Assembly: GCA_965140775.1 (NCBI GenBank)
Contig: OZ223471.1
Location: 2,852,001 to 2,916,000, forward strand
DNA length: 64,000 nucleotides
Direction: 5' to 3'
From: UBA6244 sp965140775
Lineage (GTDB): Bacteria; Bacteroidota; Bacteroidia; Bacteroidales; F082
Shown: positions 1 through 9,552 of the stretch, piece by piece
Position numbering within the stretch: the first letter of the stretch is position 1
Layout of the letters: each line of letters starts with the position of its first letter
Program-made: the position numbers and the translations under genes
Notes under the pieces: generated by a model
Database searches by the model: none
The model's input: the letters and a program-made list of their open reading frames with translations, nothing else
What the model was told of the DNA's origin: nothing

Positions 1-124
1 TGCAATTGATTACAAAGGTAGGTATTGAATAGAATTGGAGCGGTGTAGAGAATAGTTTTTCCGTTCGAATCGCAAAATAAATGTCCTTAGCGAAAATGAC
101 AAAAAGATAACTCTTCTTCGCCCC
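1..124. other. Left edge, no assignable gene
   Basis: Short AT-rich stretch between the window edge and the stop codon of the first gene. Plus frame 3 is open for nine codons from the edge and then stops; this could be the 3' end of a gene entering from the left, but it is too short to identify. Nothing else is supported here. Confidence 0.4.
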
Positions 125-796
125 CTATTTGGCAGATAGTTGAATAATATCCTTCGGCTCAAGCACCTGTTTATCATAACCTTTCAGCATGACATGGATC
201 ATGGCCAATCCCACTTGGGTGGTATCGACTACCGAATTGGGCGATATGGCCTTGTAGCCTTTCACCAACCACAAAAAGTAATCGTACATAAACTGATACA
301 ACTTTGTACGCGATTTGATTCCCCGCAAGGGAATAATAGCTCCCGGACGGAACATGAAAGCTTGTTTAAAACCCAGATTCAGCAAGTCGTTTTCAGTTTT
401 CCCCTTTACCCTGGCCCACATGATGCGCCCCTTTTCGGTGGAGTCGGTTCCCTGCCCTGAAACGTAGGTAAAGGTCATGTGACGGTTGATTTCTACCAGT
501 GTTTTGGCCAACGCCAAGGTATAATCATAGGTAACTTTTCTGTATTGCTCTTCCGAGAGTCCGGCAGCGCTGATGCCCATACAGAAAAAGCATGCATCGT
601 ATCCCGACAATTCTTTGGTATAGGGAGAGAAGTCGTTGAAGTCGGCAACCTTCAATTCTTTAAGTTTGGGATGGTTCATACCCAGAGGATTGCGACCCAC
701 AACCAAGACTTCTCCAATTTCTTTGTGGTCGAGGCACTCGAGCAACACGCCTTTGCCAACCATGCCGGTGGCTCCTGTAATGATTACTTTTTTCAT
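125..796 (-). CDS. NAD(P)-binding atypical SDR / NAD-dependent epimerase-like protein
   Basis: A 223-residue protein that opens directly with a Rossmann dinucleotide-binding motif (TGATGMVGKG, residues 7-16), the hallmark of extended and atypical short-chain dehydrogenases. A VVGRNP segment near residue 33 is where NADP-type members read the adenosine phosphate. A YVSGQGTDS strand and a following R-x-K-x-x-E segment resemble the catalytic region of HTATIP2/YwnB-like atypical SDRs, but the classical YxxxK pair is not clear, so the reaction cannot be named. There is no signal peptide; the protein is cytoplasmic. It is transcribed divergently from the large secreted protein at 994 and has no operon partner in the window. 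The family call is secure, the substrate is unknown. Confidence 0.8.
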   Translation of the reverse strand: MKKVIITGATGMVGKGVLLECLDHKEIGEVLVVGRNPLGMNHPKLKELKVADFNDFSPYTKELSGYDACFFCMGISAAGLSEEQYRKVTYDYTLALAKTLVEINRHMTFTYVSGQGTDSTEKGRIMWARVKGKTENDLLNLGFKQAFMFRPGAIIPLRGIKSRTKLYQFMYDYFLWLVKGYKAISPNSVVDTTQVGLAMIHVMLKGYDKQVLEPKDIIQLSAK

Positions 797-950
797 GGAT
801 ATATGCTTTTTAGTTGGTGATCATATGTTGATTCAAAGATGAAATATTACCCGCTAAAAATACCAATATTTTGAGTGATTTGGCAAGTATAACAAATATC
901 GCATGCCCAAGTCGGGTTTTGAACCATTCATCGGACAAACAACAATTGAC

Positions 951-958
951 TATATTTG
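951..958 (+). promoter_or_regulatory. Putative -7 box (TATATTTG)
   Basis: Matches the Bacteroidota -7 consensus TAnnTTTG and would start transcription about 28 nt before the ATG at 994. No TTG lies at the ideal distance upstream, so the assignment rests on the -7 box alone. Confidence 0.45.
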
Positions 959-993
959 CACCTTAAAATTATTAAATCTTTAGCACGCTCATT

Positions 994-3894
994 ATGCGCA
1001 AATTAACACTCTTCACCATTTTTACGCTTTCCATTGCTACACTGTTCGGACAAACCCATCAGGGAGTAACCGGCTTTGCTACCAAAGGTGCTACCGTTAA
1101 CGTAGGTCAAATGGCCAATAATCCCGCCACCGACTTCAGTCAATTTCCGGGGATAAAAACACCCAACAAAAACTGGAAAGCTCCGGAGTTTAAGGTGAAT
1201 CCTGACCGCATTATTTATCAGGAACCCATCACCAACACCAACAAGTCATCGGTTGCTGTGCGCGAAAACTCACCCGCTCCCACCACCGACTTCCTGGCAG
1301 TGGTAGACAATCAACGTTCCATTCCTCCGGATGTGAACGGTGCCGCAGGCCCCAATCACCTGATGACCACCCTCAACACCGAAGTTAAAATACAGGATAA
1401 GCAAGGCAATGTACTCATGAGCACGGCATTGGGTACATTTTGGAAACCACTTCCGGGGTACTCCAACACCTTCGATCCCAAAATACTATACGACCCCTAC
1501 AACAACCGCTGGATAATGACCACACCCAGTGGTTCCAATGCCAATGAATCGAAACTCTACATCGGCGTAAGCGCCACATCCGACCCCATGGGCGATTGGT
1601 TCTTTTATTATGTGGATACCGATCCCAACGACATTGCCTGGTTCGACTATCCAAGCATCGGCTTCAATAAAAAATGGATTACGGTTAGCGGAAATATGTT
1701 TGGCGGCGACTATTACCGTACCGTTTACACCTTCGACAAAATGGCGGCTTACAATGGTGCCAAAAACCTTCAATACACCCGTTTTACCACCAGTGAAGGT
1801 TTCACCCTTGTGCCTTCCATTACCTACGACAACGAGGTGGAAGACCAATACCTGATTGCCACCAGCGATGGCAACTACAACGGCTATGGTTATATCAAAA
1901 AATTTAAACTCAGTGGCGAAACCAACAACCCCACCTTTGAATATGAAGGCGAAATTGGCATTCCTGAAACATGGTCGGGATGGGGTGGTGATTTTGGAAA
2001 TTTCCTGCCTCAGTTGAATTCGCCCGAACTCATCAACTCGGTGGATGCCCGCATGGAAACGGTGATTTATCGTCACAATAAACTGTGGGCGGTGCATCAT
2101 GTATTTTTGCCTGCCAACAACCCTGATCACGCCGCGGTACAATGGTGGAATCTGGATACCGATGGAACGGTTCTGGAACATGGTCGTGTGGAAGATACCA
2201 CCGGCGTTTTTTCCTTTGCTTTCGCCTCCATCGCAGTGAATGCCAACGAAGACGTCTTTATCGGCCACAATGTTTTTTCGGCCACCCAATATGCCAGCGC
2301 AGGCTACTCATTCAAAGCCCATTACGACGAACCCAACAGCATCCGCACCTATTATCAATACAAAGACGGGGAAGCGCCCTATTACAAAACCTACGGCGGC
2401 GACCGCAACCGTTGGGGCGACTATTCTGCTGCATGTGTGGATCCCACCAACGATATCGACTTTTGGGCTTTGCAGGAGTTTGCCATGATACCCCAAGGCA
2501 GCGACACCTGGGGAACCTGGTGGGCCATGATGAAACCGGCCTTTTCGCCCGTAGCCGACTTTGAAGCCAACGAAACCACCATTCCCACCGGAGAGTCCAT
2601 CAACTTTACCGACCTTACCGCCGGCGTACCCGGCCAATGGCAATGGACGTTTGAAGGCGGTGTTCCCTCCTCCTCTACCGAGCAAAATCCACAGAATATT
2701 GTATATCCCAGCGAAGGAGTTTTCGCCGTAACACTCACGGTGAGCAACGTGCTTGGATCGGATGAAATAACAAAAGAAGGCTATATTACCGTCAGTTCGG
2801 CCATCCTGCCTCAGGTGGCATTTTCAGCAGACAAGGAAAAGGTTTGTGTGGGCGAAGTGGTGCACTTTACCGACGAAAGTTTGTACAGTCCCATTAGCTG
2901 GGAATGGCAATTCGATCCTTCAACGGTTACATTCGTTAATGGAACAGATCAGTTCAGTCGTAATCCGGAAGTGGAATTCGACGAAGCCCAAACATACACC
3001 GTTACCCTCACCGCGGCCAACCTCAACGGCCCCACCACCCTATCGAAATACGACCTGATATTTTCGGGCGGTTTTCAACCCTGGTTTGCCGAAGATTTTG
3101 AGTACGAAGGATTTAACCGTCATGGCTGGACCATTGAAAATCCTGACAACAGTGTAACATGGGACATCTTCCCCATCGGAGGAAATAGTCCGGGACATCT
3201 GGCAGCGGGAGTCAATTTCAGGGCCTATCAAGCCATTGGTCAGCGCGACCGATTGATTTCACCACCCTTCAACCTGGAAGGTATGTCCAACGCGTATCTG
3301 GAATTTCAACATGCTTACTCTCAAAACACAGCCATCCCTGCTACCGACTCACTAATTGTTTATTTATCAGACGACTGTGGCGAAACATGGGTGCGTTTGA
3401 AATCCATGGGAGAAGACGGAACAGGCAATTTTGCCACCCATGTTCCCACAGAAGAGCCCTTCTTTCCGGCTATTCCTTCCGATTGGTGTGGCGATGGATG
3501 GGGAGCTGCATGCAATGTTATTGATTTAAGTCCGTGGGTCGGCGAACCCAACATTAAAATCGCCTTTGAAACCTTTAGCTTTTATGGAAATCCACTCCTC
3601 ATCGACAACGTTTCTATTTCGCAAACAGTTGGTATTGAGGAATCTGTTGAAAAAAATGATGTGGTCATTTACCCCAACCCTACCCGCGGCATCATCCAGG
3701 TCTACATTCCTGAAAAATCCGGCATCACCTCGGTGGAATTGGTTAACCGGTTGGGGCAAGTGCTCGAAAAAGCACAAGTGGACGGTTCAGGAACGGTGGT
3801 ATTGAATACCGCTCAAGAATTGAACTCCGGATTGTTTTTCATCAGAACCCAAGGAACGATTTTAAAAACATATAAAGTTCTGATTATCAAATAA
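994..3894 (+). CDS. Secreted PKD-domain protein with T9SS type A sorting domain
   Basis: A 966-residue protein with a signal peptide (residues 1-19, ending LFGQ). The N-terminal ~500 residues look like a beta-propeller-type module (aromatic- and Asp-rich, for example DPKILYDPYNNRW). Two PKD domains follow at about 518-600 (PVADFEANETTIPTG, then a WTFEGG core) and 605-690. Residues ~700-885 form a jelly-roll or MAM-like region beginning EDFEYEGFNRHGWTIE. The last ~75 residues carry the T9SS type A sorting signal (IYPNPTRG). The protein is expected to cross the outer membrane through the PorSS machinery and be released or attached to the surface. No catalytic motif was recognised; adhesion or a surface-enzyme role is inference. 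rsmE follows after 12 bp, but a functional link is unlikely. Confidence 0.85.
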   Translation: MRKLTLFTIFTLSIATLFGQTHQGVTGFATKGATVNVGQMANNPATDFSQFPGIKTPNKNWKAPEFKVNPDRIIYQEPITNTNKSSVAVRENSPAPTTDFLAVVDNQRSIPPDVNGAAGPNHLMTTLNTEVKIQDKQGNVLMSTALGTFWKPLPGYSNTFDPKILYDPYNNRWIMTTPSGSNANESKLYIGVSATSDPMGDWFFYYVDTDPNDIAWFDYPSIGFNKKWITVSGNMFGGDYYRTVYTFDKMAAYNGAKNLQYTRFTTSEGFTLVPSITYDNEVEDQYLIATSDGNYNGYGYIKKFKLSGETNNPTFEYEGEIGIPETWSGWGGDFGNFLPQLNSPELINSVDARMETVIYRHNKLWAVHHVFLPANNPDHAAVQWWNLDTDGTVLEHGRVEDTTGVFSFAFASIAVNANEDVFIGHNVFSATQYASAGYSFKAHYDEPNSIRTYYQYKDGEAPYYKTYGGDRNRWGDYSAACVDPTNDIDFWALQEFAMIPQGSDTWGTWWAMMKPAFSPVADFEANETTIPTGESINFTDLTAGVPGQWQWTFEGGVPSSSTEQNPQNIVYPSEGVFAVTLTVSNVLGSDEITKEGYITVSSAILPQVAFSADKEKVCVGEVVHFTDESLYSPISWEWQFDPSTVTFVNGTDQFSRNPEVEFDEAQTYTVTLTAANLNGPTTLSKYDLIFSGGFQPWFAEDFEYEGFNRHGWTIENPDNSVTWDIFPIGGNSPGHLAAGVNFRAYQAIGQRDRLISPPFNLEGMSNAYLEFQHAYSQNTAIPATDSLIVYLSDDCGETWVRLKSMGEDGTGNFATHVPTEEPFFPAIPSDWCGDGWGAACNVIDLSPWVGEPNIKIAFETFSFYGNPLLIDNVSISQTVGIEESVEKNDVVIYPNPTRGIIQVYIPEKSGITSVELVNRLGQVLEKAQVDGSGTVVLNTAQELNSGLFFIRTQGTILKTYKVLIIK

Positions 3895-3906
3895 TGATTT
3901 GTTGAA

Positions 3907-4623
3907 ATGAACCTGTTTTACATCCCACAATTGGTTGAGCCTGTTTTCAAACTGGACACTGAAGAGTCGAAGCATCTGGTACGGGTATTGCGAAAACAAG
4001 CCGGAGATACGATTGTTACCACAGATGGGAAAGGCATGTTCTACGATTGTCAGATTCTGGAAGCCAACCCCAAAGCCTGCGTGGTGGAAGTGATAGCCAA
4101 GAGAGAAGGTAACGACCAAAGGAAGTTTCGGGTCGAGATGGCAGTGGCACCAACAAAAAACATCAATCGTTACGAATGGTTTCTGGAAAAGGCCACCGAA
4201 ATGGGTGTAGATGAGATCGTTCCGATCTATACTTTTCATTCGGAAAGACGGGAGATAAAACCCGACCGACTGGAAAAAGTTTTGGTAGCAGCCATGAAAC
4301 AATCGCTGAAAAGCAGGTTGCCGAAACTCGCCGACGGAATTAAATACCAACGATTTATTGAACAACCCTTTGAAGGCGACAAATTTATTGCCTTCATCGA
4401 TCGGCAGGTGACCCTCGAATTGGCGAAAGCCTGTCGGCCCCAAACCAACACCCTCATCCTGATTGGCCCCGAGGGCGATTTTAGTCAAGAGGAAGTGGAA
4501 GCAGCCAAAAAACAGGGCTTTGTTCCGGTAAAACTGGGCTCCTCAAGACTTCGCACCGAAACAGCTGCCATCGCGGCATGTCATACGATTCATGTTATCA
4601 ATCAGCTAAACACCTCAAAGTAA
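3907..4623 (+). CDS. rsmE: 16S rRNA (uracil(1498)-N3)-methyltransferase RsmE
   Basis: A 238-residue protein of typical RsmE length. It has an N-terminal PUA-like region (SKHLVRVLRKQAGD near residue 20) and a C-terminal SPOUT methyltransferase fold. The trefoil-knot motifs are clear: LIGPEGDFS at about residues 185-193 and LGSSRLRTETAA at about 209-220, which bind S-adenosylmethionine. The family methylates N3 of U1498 in 16S rRNA within assembled 30S subunits. The ATG lies 12 bp after the upstream T9SS cargo and 3 bp separate its stop from the DUF4159 gene, so the three may be co-transcribed. Confidence 0.95.
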   Translation: MNLFYIPQLVEPVFKLDTEESKHLVRVLRKQAGDTIVTTDGKGMFYDCQILEANPKACVVEVIAKREGNDQRKFRVEMAVAPTKNINRYEWFLEKATEMGVDEIVPIYTFHSERREIKPDRLEKVLVAAMKQSLKSRLPKLADGIKYQRFIEQPFEGDKFIAFIDRQVTLELAKACRPQTNTLILIGPEGDFSQEEVEAAKKQGFVPVKLGSSRLRTETAAIAACHTIHVINQLNTSK

Positions 4624-4626
4624 TTC

Positions 4627-5283
4627 ATGCAACCACTCAGATTTCTTATTTTTTTATCGTTGATATTGTTTACACAACAGCTTTCTGCACAAGAGGTTAA
4701 CATTGCCCTTCTGAAATACAGCGGTGGAGGCGATTGGTATGCCAACCCCACTTCATTGCCCAATTTGGTTAAGTTTTGTAACAAGGAGTTGAATACCGAC
4801 ATCAACCCTGATGTGCCTACCATTTCCATTGGAAGCAGCGAACTGTTCAACTACCCTTTTGTGCACATAACGGGGCATGGCAACATCATCCTTTCGCCCG
4901 AGGAGGTAGAAAATTTGAGGTTGTACCTGACTTCGGGAGGGTTCCTGCATATTTCCGACAATTACGGCATCGACCCTTACATTCGGAGGGAGATGAAAAG
5001 GGTGTTTCCCGATCAGGAGTTTGTAGAATTGCCCGTCAGCCACCCCATTTACCACCAAAAGTTTGATTTCAAGGACGGACTTCCAAAAATCCATGAACAC
5101 GACGACCTCGATCCTCAGGGATTTGGCTTGTTTGTGGACAATCGTCTGGTGTGTTTTTACGACTATGAGTGCGATTTGGGTGATGGCTGGGAAGATCAGG
5201 CGGTACACCACGATTCGCAGGAAAAACGTACCGAAGCCCTGGAGATGGGAGCCAATATGATTCAGTATGTTTTTACAAAATAG
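4627..5283 (+). CDS. DUF4159 domain-containing exported protein
   Basis: A 218-residue protein with a signal peptide (residues 1-21, LSAQ) and a single DUF4159 domain. Features seen: the ALLKYSGGGDWYANPTSLPN segment after the signal, a YPFVHITGHGNI strand, and GGFLHISDNYGID, which resembles the glutamine-amidotransferase-like fold found in DUF4159 proteins. The biochemical role of the family is not established; members occur in Bacteroidota and Planctomycetota, often near MoxR/von Willebrand clusters, which are absent here. Its ATG starts 3 bp after the rsmE stop, suggesting translational coupling. It converges with the next gene over 35 bp with no obvious terminator. Confidence 0.85.
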   Translation: MQPLRFLIFLSLILFTQQLSAQEVNIALLKYSGGGDWYANPTSLPNLVKFCNKELNTDINPDVPTISIGSSELFNYPFVHITGHGNIILSPEEVENLRLYLTSGGFLHISDNYGIDPYIRREMKRVFPDQEFVELPVSHPIYHQKFDFKDGLPKIHEHDDLDPQGFGLFVDNRLVCFYDYECDLGDGWEDQAVHHDSQEKRTEALEMGANMIQYVFTK

Positions 5284-5318
5284 GTTTTCGAATTCCGCCT
5301 GGCGACCTAATCCAAATT

Positions 5319-8183
5319 TTACCTTTTGATTAGTATTTTATTTACAACCGACTCGTTTCCTTGAAGTTGCAAAATATACACCCCCTTCTCGTAGCTTGAA
5401 ACATCAACAACCAATTGCTGATACTCCTCATTCGATATGTCAATTTTTAATGTCATGAGTTCCTCACCACTTGCCGAAAACAGTCGCAGAGTTGAAAAAT
5501 GACAAGAAGCATGATATCCTATGGTGAAGCTACCCTGGGTTGGATTGGGATAAACACTTACCAGTGAAGTTATTGGCAAGACTTCGGAAGTTCCCATAGT
5601 ACAGGTAAGATAATCGAAAACAATGGTCAACTCATCTGAATTTTGGCAGCCAGATACAGTATCGGTTATTTCAACAGACCATAATTGAATCTGTTCCCAT
5701 CCGCCGATTGCATTAGCCAACTGCATCTGGTTTGTTGATCCATTCATCCACAGATATTGGTAACCGGGCCCGGCATCGAGCCAAATAGAGTCGTGTACAC
5801 AAACGTAAATTGTATCGTGAACGGAAACATAGTCTTCAGCCTGGATTGAAAACTCAGGCAAGGGAATCACTTCAACCGACAGTTGCTCAACAACATTCAC
5901 ATACCCGTCACTCATTTCTAACTGATACACCGTTGTGCTTTCGGGGCTAACCATTGGACTTTGACTTGTTGATGACCAGGAAGAAGGAGGATTTGTCGTC
6001 CATTGATATGAATAATTCCCCGAGCCACCTGAACCAAATGCCGACAATTGGCTGCTTTGCCCCTGACAAATAATCTCAGGGCTGGCTGCGATGGTAACAC
6101 TCAGTTCACCACCGCTAACCGTTACGAGCATTTGATCCACATTCTCGCAACCCGATGCCATATCTGTAACCGTAAGACTGAACAACTCTGAAGAAACAAG
6201 ATTCAGTGTAGTTGGTTGTAAAACAGAATTGTCAACCAATAGATTTGCAGGTTGCCAATCGACTGAATAAGTTCCTGAACCACCAGAAACTGCTCCATAC
6301 AGCACAGTTGTTTCGCCATAGGCGATGGAAATATCCCCTCCGGCGTCCGCAATTGTGGCCACGTTTTGTTCAACCATAACGTTGCTTACCAAAGTATTTT
6401 GGCCATCAAAAACAGTAACTGAATAAGTGGTAGTTTGTTCGGGAAAAACTATTGGATCAGCGACCGTAGAAGAAAACCCGGCAGGATCGCTTACCCAACT
6501 ATAGGTGTAGTTCGATGATCCTCCCTGAGCATTGGCATGCAACTGCGAAAAATCTCCGGGACAAATTGACTCAGGGTTCGCCGTGGCAACCACCTCAAAA
6601 GGTGACCCCGTAACGTTGACCAACACGTCGTCCGTGGCCACACACCCCTGAAAATTATCAGTCACCGTAAGATTAAACAGGGTAGATGTAACGAGTGGAA
6701 TGGTGTTGGTTTGCGAATTATTAGGGCTTACAACCAACGATTGAGGCTCCCAAAGATAGGTGTAATCGCCCGATCCTCCTGTGGCAGTGGCGTTTAGTGT
6801 GGCAAACCAATTGTGTGGAACAGACATATCTACACCTGCGGACACATCAGGTTTCATCTTTACCAAAACAGACTTAACCATACTCCGCGTACAAAGCCCG
6901 GTGGCGGTAGAGGTTGTAAGCGTCACCTGAAAGGTGCCTGCAGATTGATACACATGTTGTTGATTTTGCCCCATGGCGGTATTGCCATCACCAAAATCCC
7001 ACAACCATTCAGTAATTTGTATTGATGGAGGATCTACTACGGAAGCATCCGTAAAGAAAGTGGGCTCTCCGCGACAAACTTCATTAAATGTAAAGTCAGG
7101 TAGGGTTACAGGATCGACGACTACTTGGGTAGTTACTGAATCAAGTTGTATTTCATCCCGGGAAATTACCAACGAATATGTTCCGGCAGAGGAAATATCT
7201 ATGTTTGGAATACTTGGATTTTGAAGCGTTGAACTAAATCCATTGGGGCCTGTCCAAAGATAGGATGCATTGTTGATGTATTCAGCAAAAAGATCAAGTT
7301 GATCGGTAACACATACCGGACTGTTACTGGCACATATTTGAGGAAGAATAGAACAATCAGTAGCTCCTGAACCCCCTGTTTTCTGAACTGTAATGTCACA
7401 AGCTATATTTGAATAATTGGTGATCATCAAAATATAGTATTTATTCAGCTGGGCGTTTGATAAATTGCAAAATTCGACACTCCCCGGTAGATAACTACAA
7501 TCGACTACGGCAGAGGAAGTTAAACCTCCGGAACAAGGGGTAACCGCATCGTCGAAAGGACCCCAGCAAATAAAATCAATATCCTCCGCTGGTGAGCTAG
7601 ACATGGTAATATCAAGAGGTCCTTCAACACTAATTCGCAAATAAAACCAAGCCGGATTGGGTTGTGTGGCTAAGCAAGCATAATAAGGACCTATTTCGGC
7701 TGTATTATTAACCCCGGCAGGAAAAGTAAAAATATCGGTCGTACAAATAGGTTCAGCATTGATACAGTTCTCACCTCTAGTTCCCCGATCCCCCATGGCA
7801 CATTCAACTAATTCGACACCAATATCCGTTTTCAAATCCCGGTATATCGCTCCAAGTTCTTCTTTGGACAAACGCCCATTCGACAGTTGAATATCATCCT
7901 TAAGCTGTTCAAAATCAGCTTGAATATCAACTTCAGTTTTATCGCTATCATCAGAAAAAACCATTATTTCTCCGGGCACACGGCCAAGTGTATAATGAAG
8001 ATTCTCAGTCTTATTAAGCGCATCCATTAGCTGCAATCTAAATTCAAATGGCTGATATGCCATTAAATCCACAACTACTGTTTCGTGCTGAACTCCATTT
8101 TGACTGAACGCTGTCAGTTTACCAAAAAAAAGAATGGTTAAAAACGACACGATAAAAGTGGAGATGGTAAATAGACGATTCAT
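5319..8183 (-). CDS. Large secreted multi-repeat PKD/Ig-like protein with T9SS sorting domain
   Basis: A 954-residue protein with a signal peptide (1-28, LTAFSQ). A Cys-rich segment (~140-280, NCINAEPICTTD onward) resembles domains at the N-terminus of SprB/gliding-type surface proteins. An Ig-like segment follows, then a PKD domain near 366-445 (WDFGDGNTAMG). At least three PKD-like repeats come next, recognisable by the recurring C-x-G-x-x-SQL and GGSGxYxYxW patterns (about 450-740). The last ~85 residues carry a T9SS type A signal (VYPNPTQG). It is probably a surface adhesin or gliding-type filament; no enzymatic motif was seen. It is transcribed away from the thioredoxin gene and has its own -7 box. 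By eye its codons are more AT-rich than the first T9SS cargo in the window. Confidence 0.85.
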   Translation of the reverse strand: MNRLFTISTFIVSFLTILFFGKLTAFSQNGVQHETVVVDLMAYQPFEFRLQLMDALNKTENLHYTLGRVPGEIMVFSDDSDKTEVDIQADFEQLKDDIQLSNGRLSKEELGAIYRDLKTDIGVELVECAMGDRGTRGENCINAEPICTTDIFTFPAGVNNTAEIGPYYACLATQPNPAWFYLRISVEGPLDITMSSSPAEDIDFICWGPFDDAVTPCSGGLTSSAVVDCSYLPGSVEFCNLSNAQLNKYYILMITNYSNIACDITVQKTGGSGATDCSILPQICASNSPVCVTDQLDLFAEYINNASYLWTGPNGFSSTLQNPSIPNIDISSAGTYSLVISRDEIQLDSVTTQVVVDPVTLPDFTFNEVCRGEPTFFTDASVVDPPSIQITEWLWDFGDGNTAMGQNQQHVYQSAGTFQVTLTTSTATGLCTRSMVKSVLVKMKPDVSAGVDMSVPHNWFATLNATATGGSGDYTYLWEPQSLVVSPNNSQTNTIPLVTSTLFNLTVTDNFQGCVATDDVLVNVTGSPFEVVATANPESICPGDFSQLHANAQGGSSNYTYSWVSDPAGFSSTVADPIVFPEQTTTYSVTVFDGQNTLVSNVMVEQNVATIADAGGDISIAYGETTVLYGAVSGGSGTYSVDWQPANLLVDNSVLQPTTLNLVSSELFSLTVTDMASGCENVDQMLVTVSGGELSVTIAASPEIICQGQSSQLSAFGSGGSGNYSYQWTTNPPSSWSSTSQSPMVSPESTTVYQLEMSDGYVNVVEQLSVEVIPLPEFSIQAEDYVSVHDTIYVCVHDSIWLDAGPGYQYLWMNGSTNQMQLANAIGGWEQIQLWSVEITDTVSGCQNSDELTIVFDYLTCTMGTSEVLPITSLVSVYPNPTQGSFTIGYHASCHFSTLRLFSASGEELMTLKIDISNEEYQQLVVDVSSYEKGVYILQLQGNESVVNKILIKR

Positions 8184-8247
8184 AACTTATTTGTTTGATG
8201 AGAATTGGTATTGCGTTTCATGGCTATGGAAATCGGTGTAATAGCCC

Positions 8248-8255
8248 CAAAGGTA
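8248..8255 (-). promoter_or_regulatory. Putative -7 box (TACCTTTG) for the 954-residue secreted protein
   Basis: On the minus strand this reads TACCTTTG, matching TAnnTTTG, and would give a leader of about 55-60 nt before the ATG at 8183. No TTG was found at the ideal upstream distance. Confidence 0.45.
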
Positions 8256-8384
8256 AAGTAAAAAGTTGATTTCATGACATAAAGCATCATCATTTGAAAT
8301 AAATTTTTTTATCCCTGTCAAAACAAATTGAGCCATAACAAACCCTAAATTTTGTTAATATTTAACCGTTTTCAAAAATGATGT

Positions 8385-8392
8385 TATTTTTG
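8385..8392 (+). promoter_or_regulatory. Putative -7 box (TATTTTTG) for the TlpA-like gene
   Basis: Perfect match to TAnnTTTG ending 16 bp before the ATG at 8409, implying a very short leader of about 10 nt. Confidence 0.45.
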
Positions 8393-8408
8393 TCGCAAAA
8401 AATTAACT

Positions 8409-8927
8409 ATGCACACATTCAAATCTTATCTTACCATTGGCCTCTTACTTGTTGGTATGGCCACGTTTGCCCAGCAGGCAACTCCTGCGCCTGCCTTACC
8501 CAAGGACGCCAAATTGACCAATTTGCGTGAAGCGCAATACAACGACTATACTTTCGACCAGCTCATTTCACAGTACAAGGGCAAAGTTGTTTACCTCGAC
8601 TTTTGGGCCAGTTGGTGCGGACCCTGCCGAAAAGAGATGTCGTTTTCCCCTGCCATGAAAAAGCAGTTGGCCGGAAAAGATGTGGTTTTTGTATATATTT
8701 CATCAGATCAGGATGGAAATAAATGGGTGGACATGATAAAAAATCTGCAGATTACGGGTGATCATTATCTGGCCAACATGAGCGTTTATAACGGTTACAA
8801 CTCGTTGCTCGATGTGAAGTATATTCCCAGATATGTCATTATCGACAAAGAAGGGAAGATTGTGAACACCAATGCACCCCGCCCGAGTAGCCCGGAGGCC
8901 GTTACTGAAATAGAAAAATTACTCTAA
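8409..8927 (+). CDS. TlpA/ResA-like periplasmic thioredoxin
   Basis: A 172-residue protein with a signal peptide (residues 1-21, TFAQ) and a thioredoxin fold. The redox site is WCGPC at residues 69-73, following YLDFWAS; the cis-proline region is YIPRYVIIDKEGKI. TlpA/ResA-type proteins reduce or isomerise disulfides of exported proteins, for example in cytochrome c maturation or at the outer-membrane interface. The length and simple domain content fit a minimal member. The gene is monocistronic: promoter just upstream, strong terminator just downstream. The specific partner cannot be read from the context. Confidence 0.9.
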   Translation: MHTFKSYLTIGLLLVGMATFAQQATPAPALPKDAKLTNLREAQYNDYTFDQLISQYKGKVVYLDFWASWCGPCRKEMSFSPAMKKQLAGKDVVFVYISSDQDGNKWVDMIKNLQITGDHYLANMSVYNGYNSLLDVKYIPRYVIIDKEGKIVNTNAPRPSSPEAVTEIEKLL

Positions 8928-8949
8928 AAAAATAGAAAACAAAAAAAAA

Positions 8950-8980
8950 GGCTTGCACCAATGGTGCAAGCCTTTTTTTT
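8950..8980. terminator. Bidirectional rho-independent terminator
   Basis: A perfect 10-bp stem (GGCTTGCACC / GGTGCAAGCC) with a 3-nt AAT loop, preceded by a run of A and followed by a run of T. It works in both orientations and sits between the convergent TlpA-like and DUF4252 genes. Confidence 0.92.
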
Positions 8981-8994
8981 GTTTTGGTCTTGTT

Positions 8995-9531
8995 TTATTT
9001 CTCATCCAGTTTTTCCAGGTTTTCCATGCCTTTCATGTTCATGGACTTACCAATTTTGGAAACCGTGGCCATGTCGATATTGCCGGTCATACTCATGATG
9101 ATGCCCTCTTCGTTATCGTCAACGAGCATCAGCATTTCGGAGATATGGTCTTTGTCGGTTTTTTTGACGAGGAAGCGAATATCTGTGTTTTCTTCGCGGA
9201 TGGCCATGAGTTCTTCGTATTCATCGAGGTGAACCATCTTTTTTACTTCGGTCATAAAGTCGAATTTTTCGCCTTCTTTTGGTTCATAAATCAACATTTT
9301 CAAGCTTTTAAGTTGATCCATCACGTCTTTGGCGTCCTTCACTTCCTGAGCACTGTCGTCGGTATCGAGGTTGCTCAACATTTGAAACATGCCGGGTGAA
9401 ATGTTGATACTGGTAAATCCGCTCTGACCGGCGTATTTTTCATAAAGTTTATCAATGGCAGTTTGCGCTTGCAGCAAGGCAGGCATGAGTGCGAAGATAA
9501 ACAGCGAGGTAATTACTACAATCTTTTTCAT
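8995..9531 (-). CDS. DUF4252 domain-containing exported protein
   Basis: A 178-residue protein with a signal peptide (1-22, LLQAQ) followed by a DUF4252 domain over nearly the whole length (KYAGQSGFTSINIS, then an acidic central part). Function unknown; in Bacteroidota these proteins are commonly encoded with ECF sigma factors, as here. It is the last gene of the sigma / anti-sigma-like operon (21 bp after the preceding gene), so its expression is probably controlled by that sigma factor. It may be an envelope-stress effector or sensor, which is inference. It ends at the bidirectional terminator. Confidence 0.8.
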   Translation of the reverse strand: MKKIVVITSLFIFALMPALLQAQTAIDKLYEKYAGQSGFTSINISPGMFQMLSNLDTDDSAQEVKDAKDVMDQLKSLKMLIYEPKEGEKFDFMTEVKKMVHLDEYEELMAIREENTDIRFLVKKTDKDHISEMLMLVDDNEEGIIMSMTGNIDMATVSKIGKSMNMKGMENLEKLDEK

Positions 9532-9552
9532 GGTGTTTAGTTTTAATGGTTG

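Noticed and set aside
63..71. GTTCGAATC as a tRNA T-arm
   Set aside because: No flanking G-C stem, anticodon arm or acceptor stem can be built around it.
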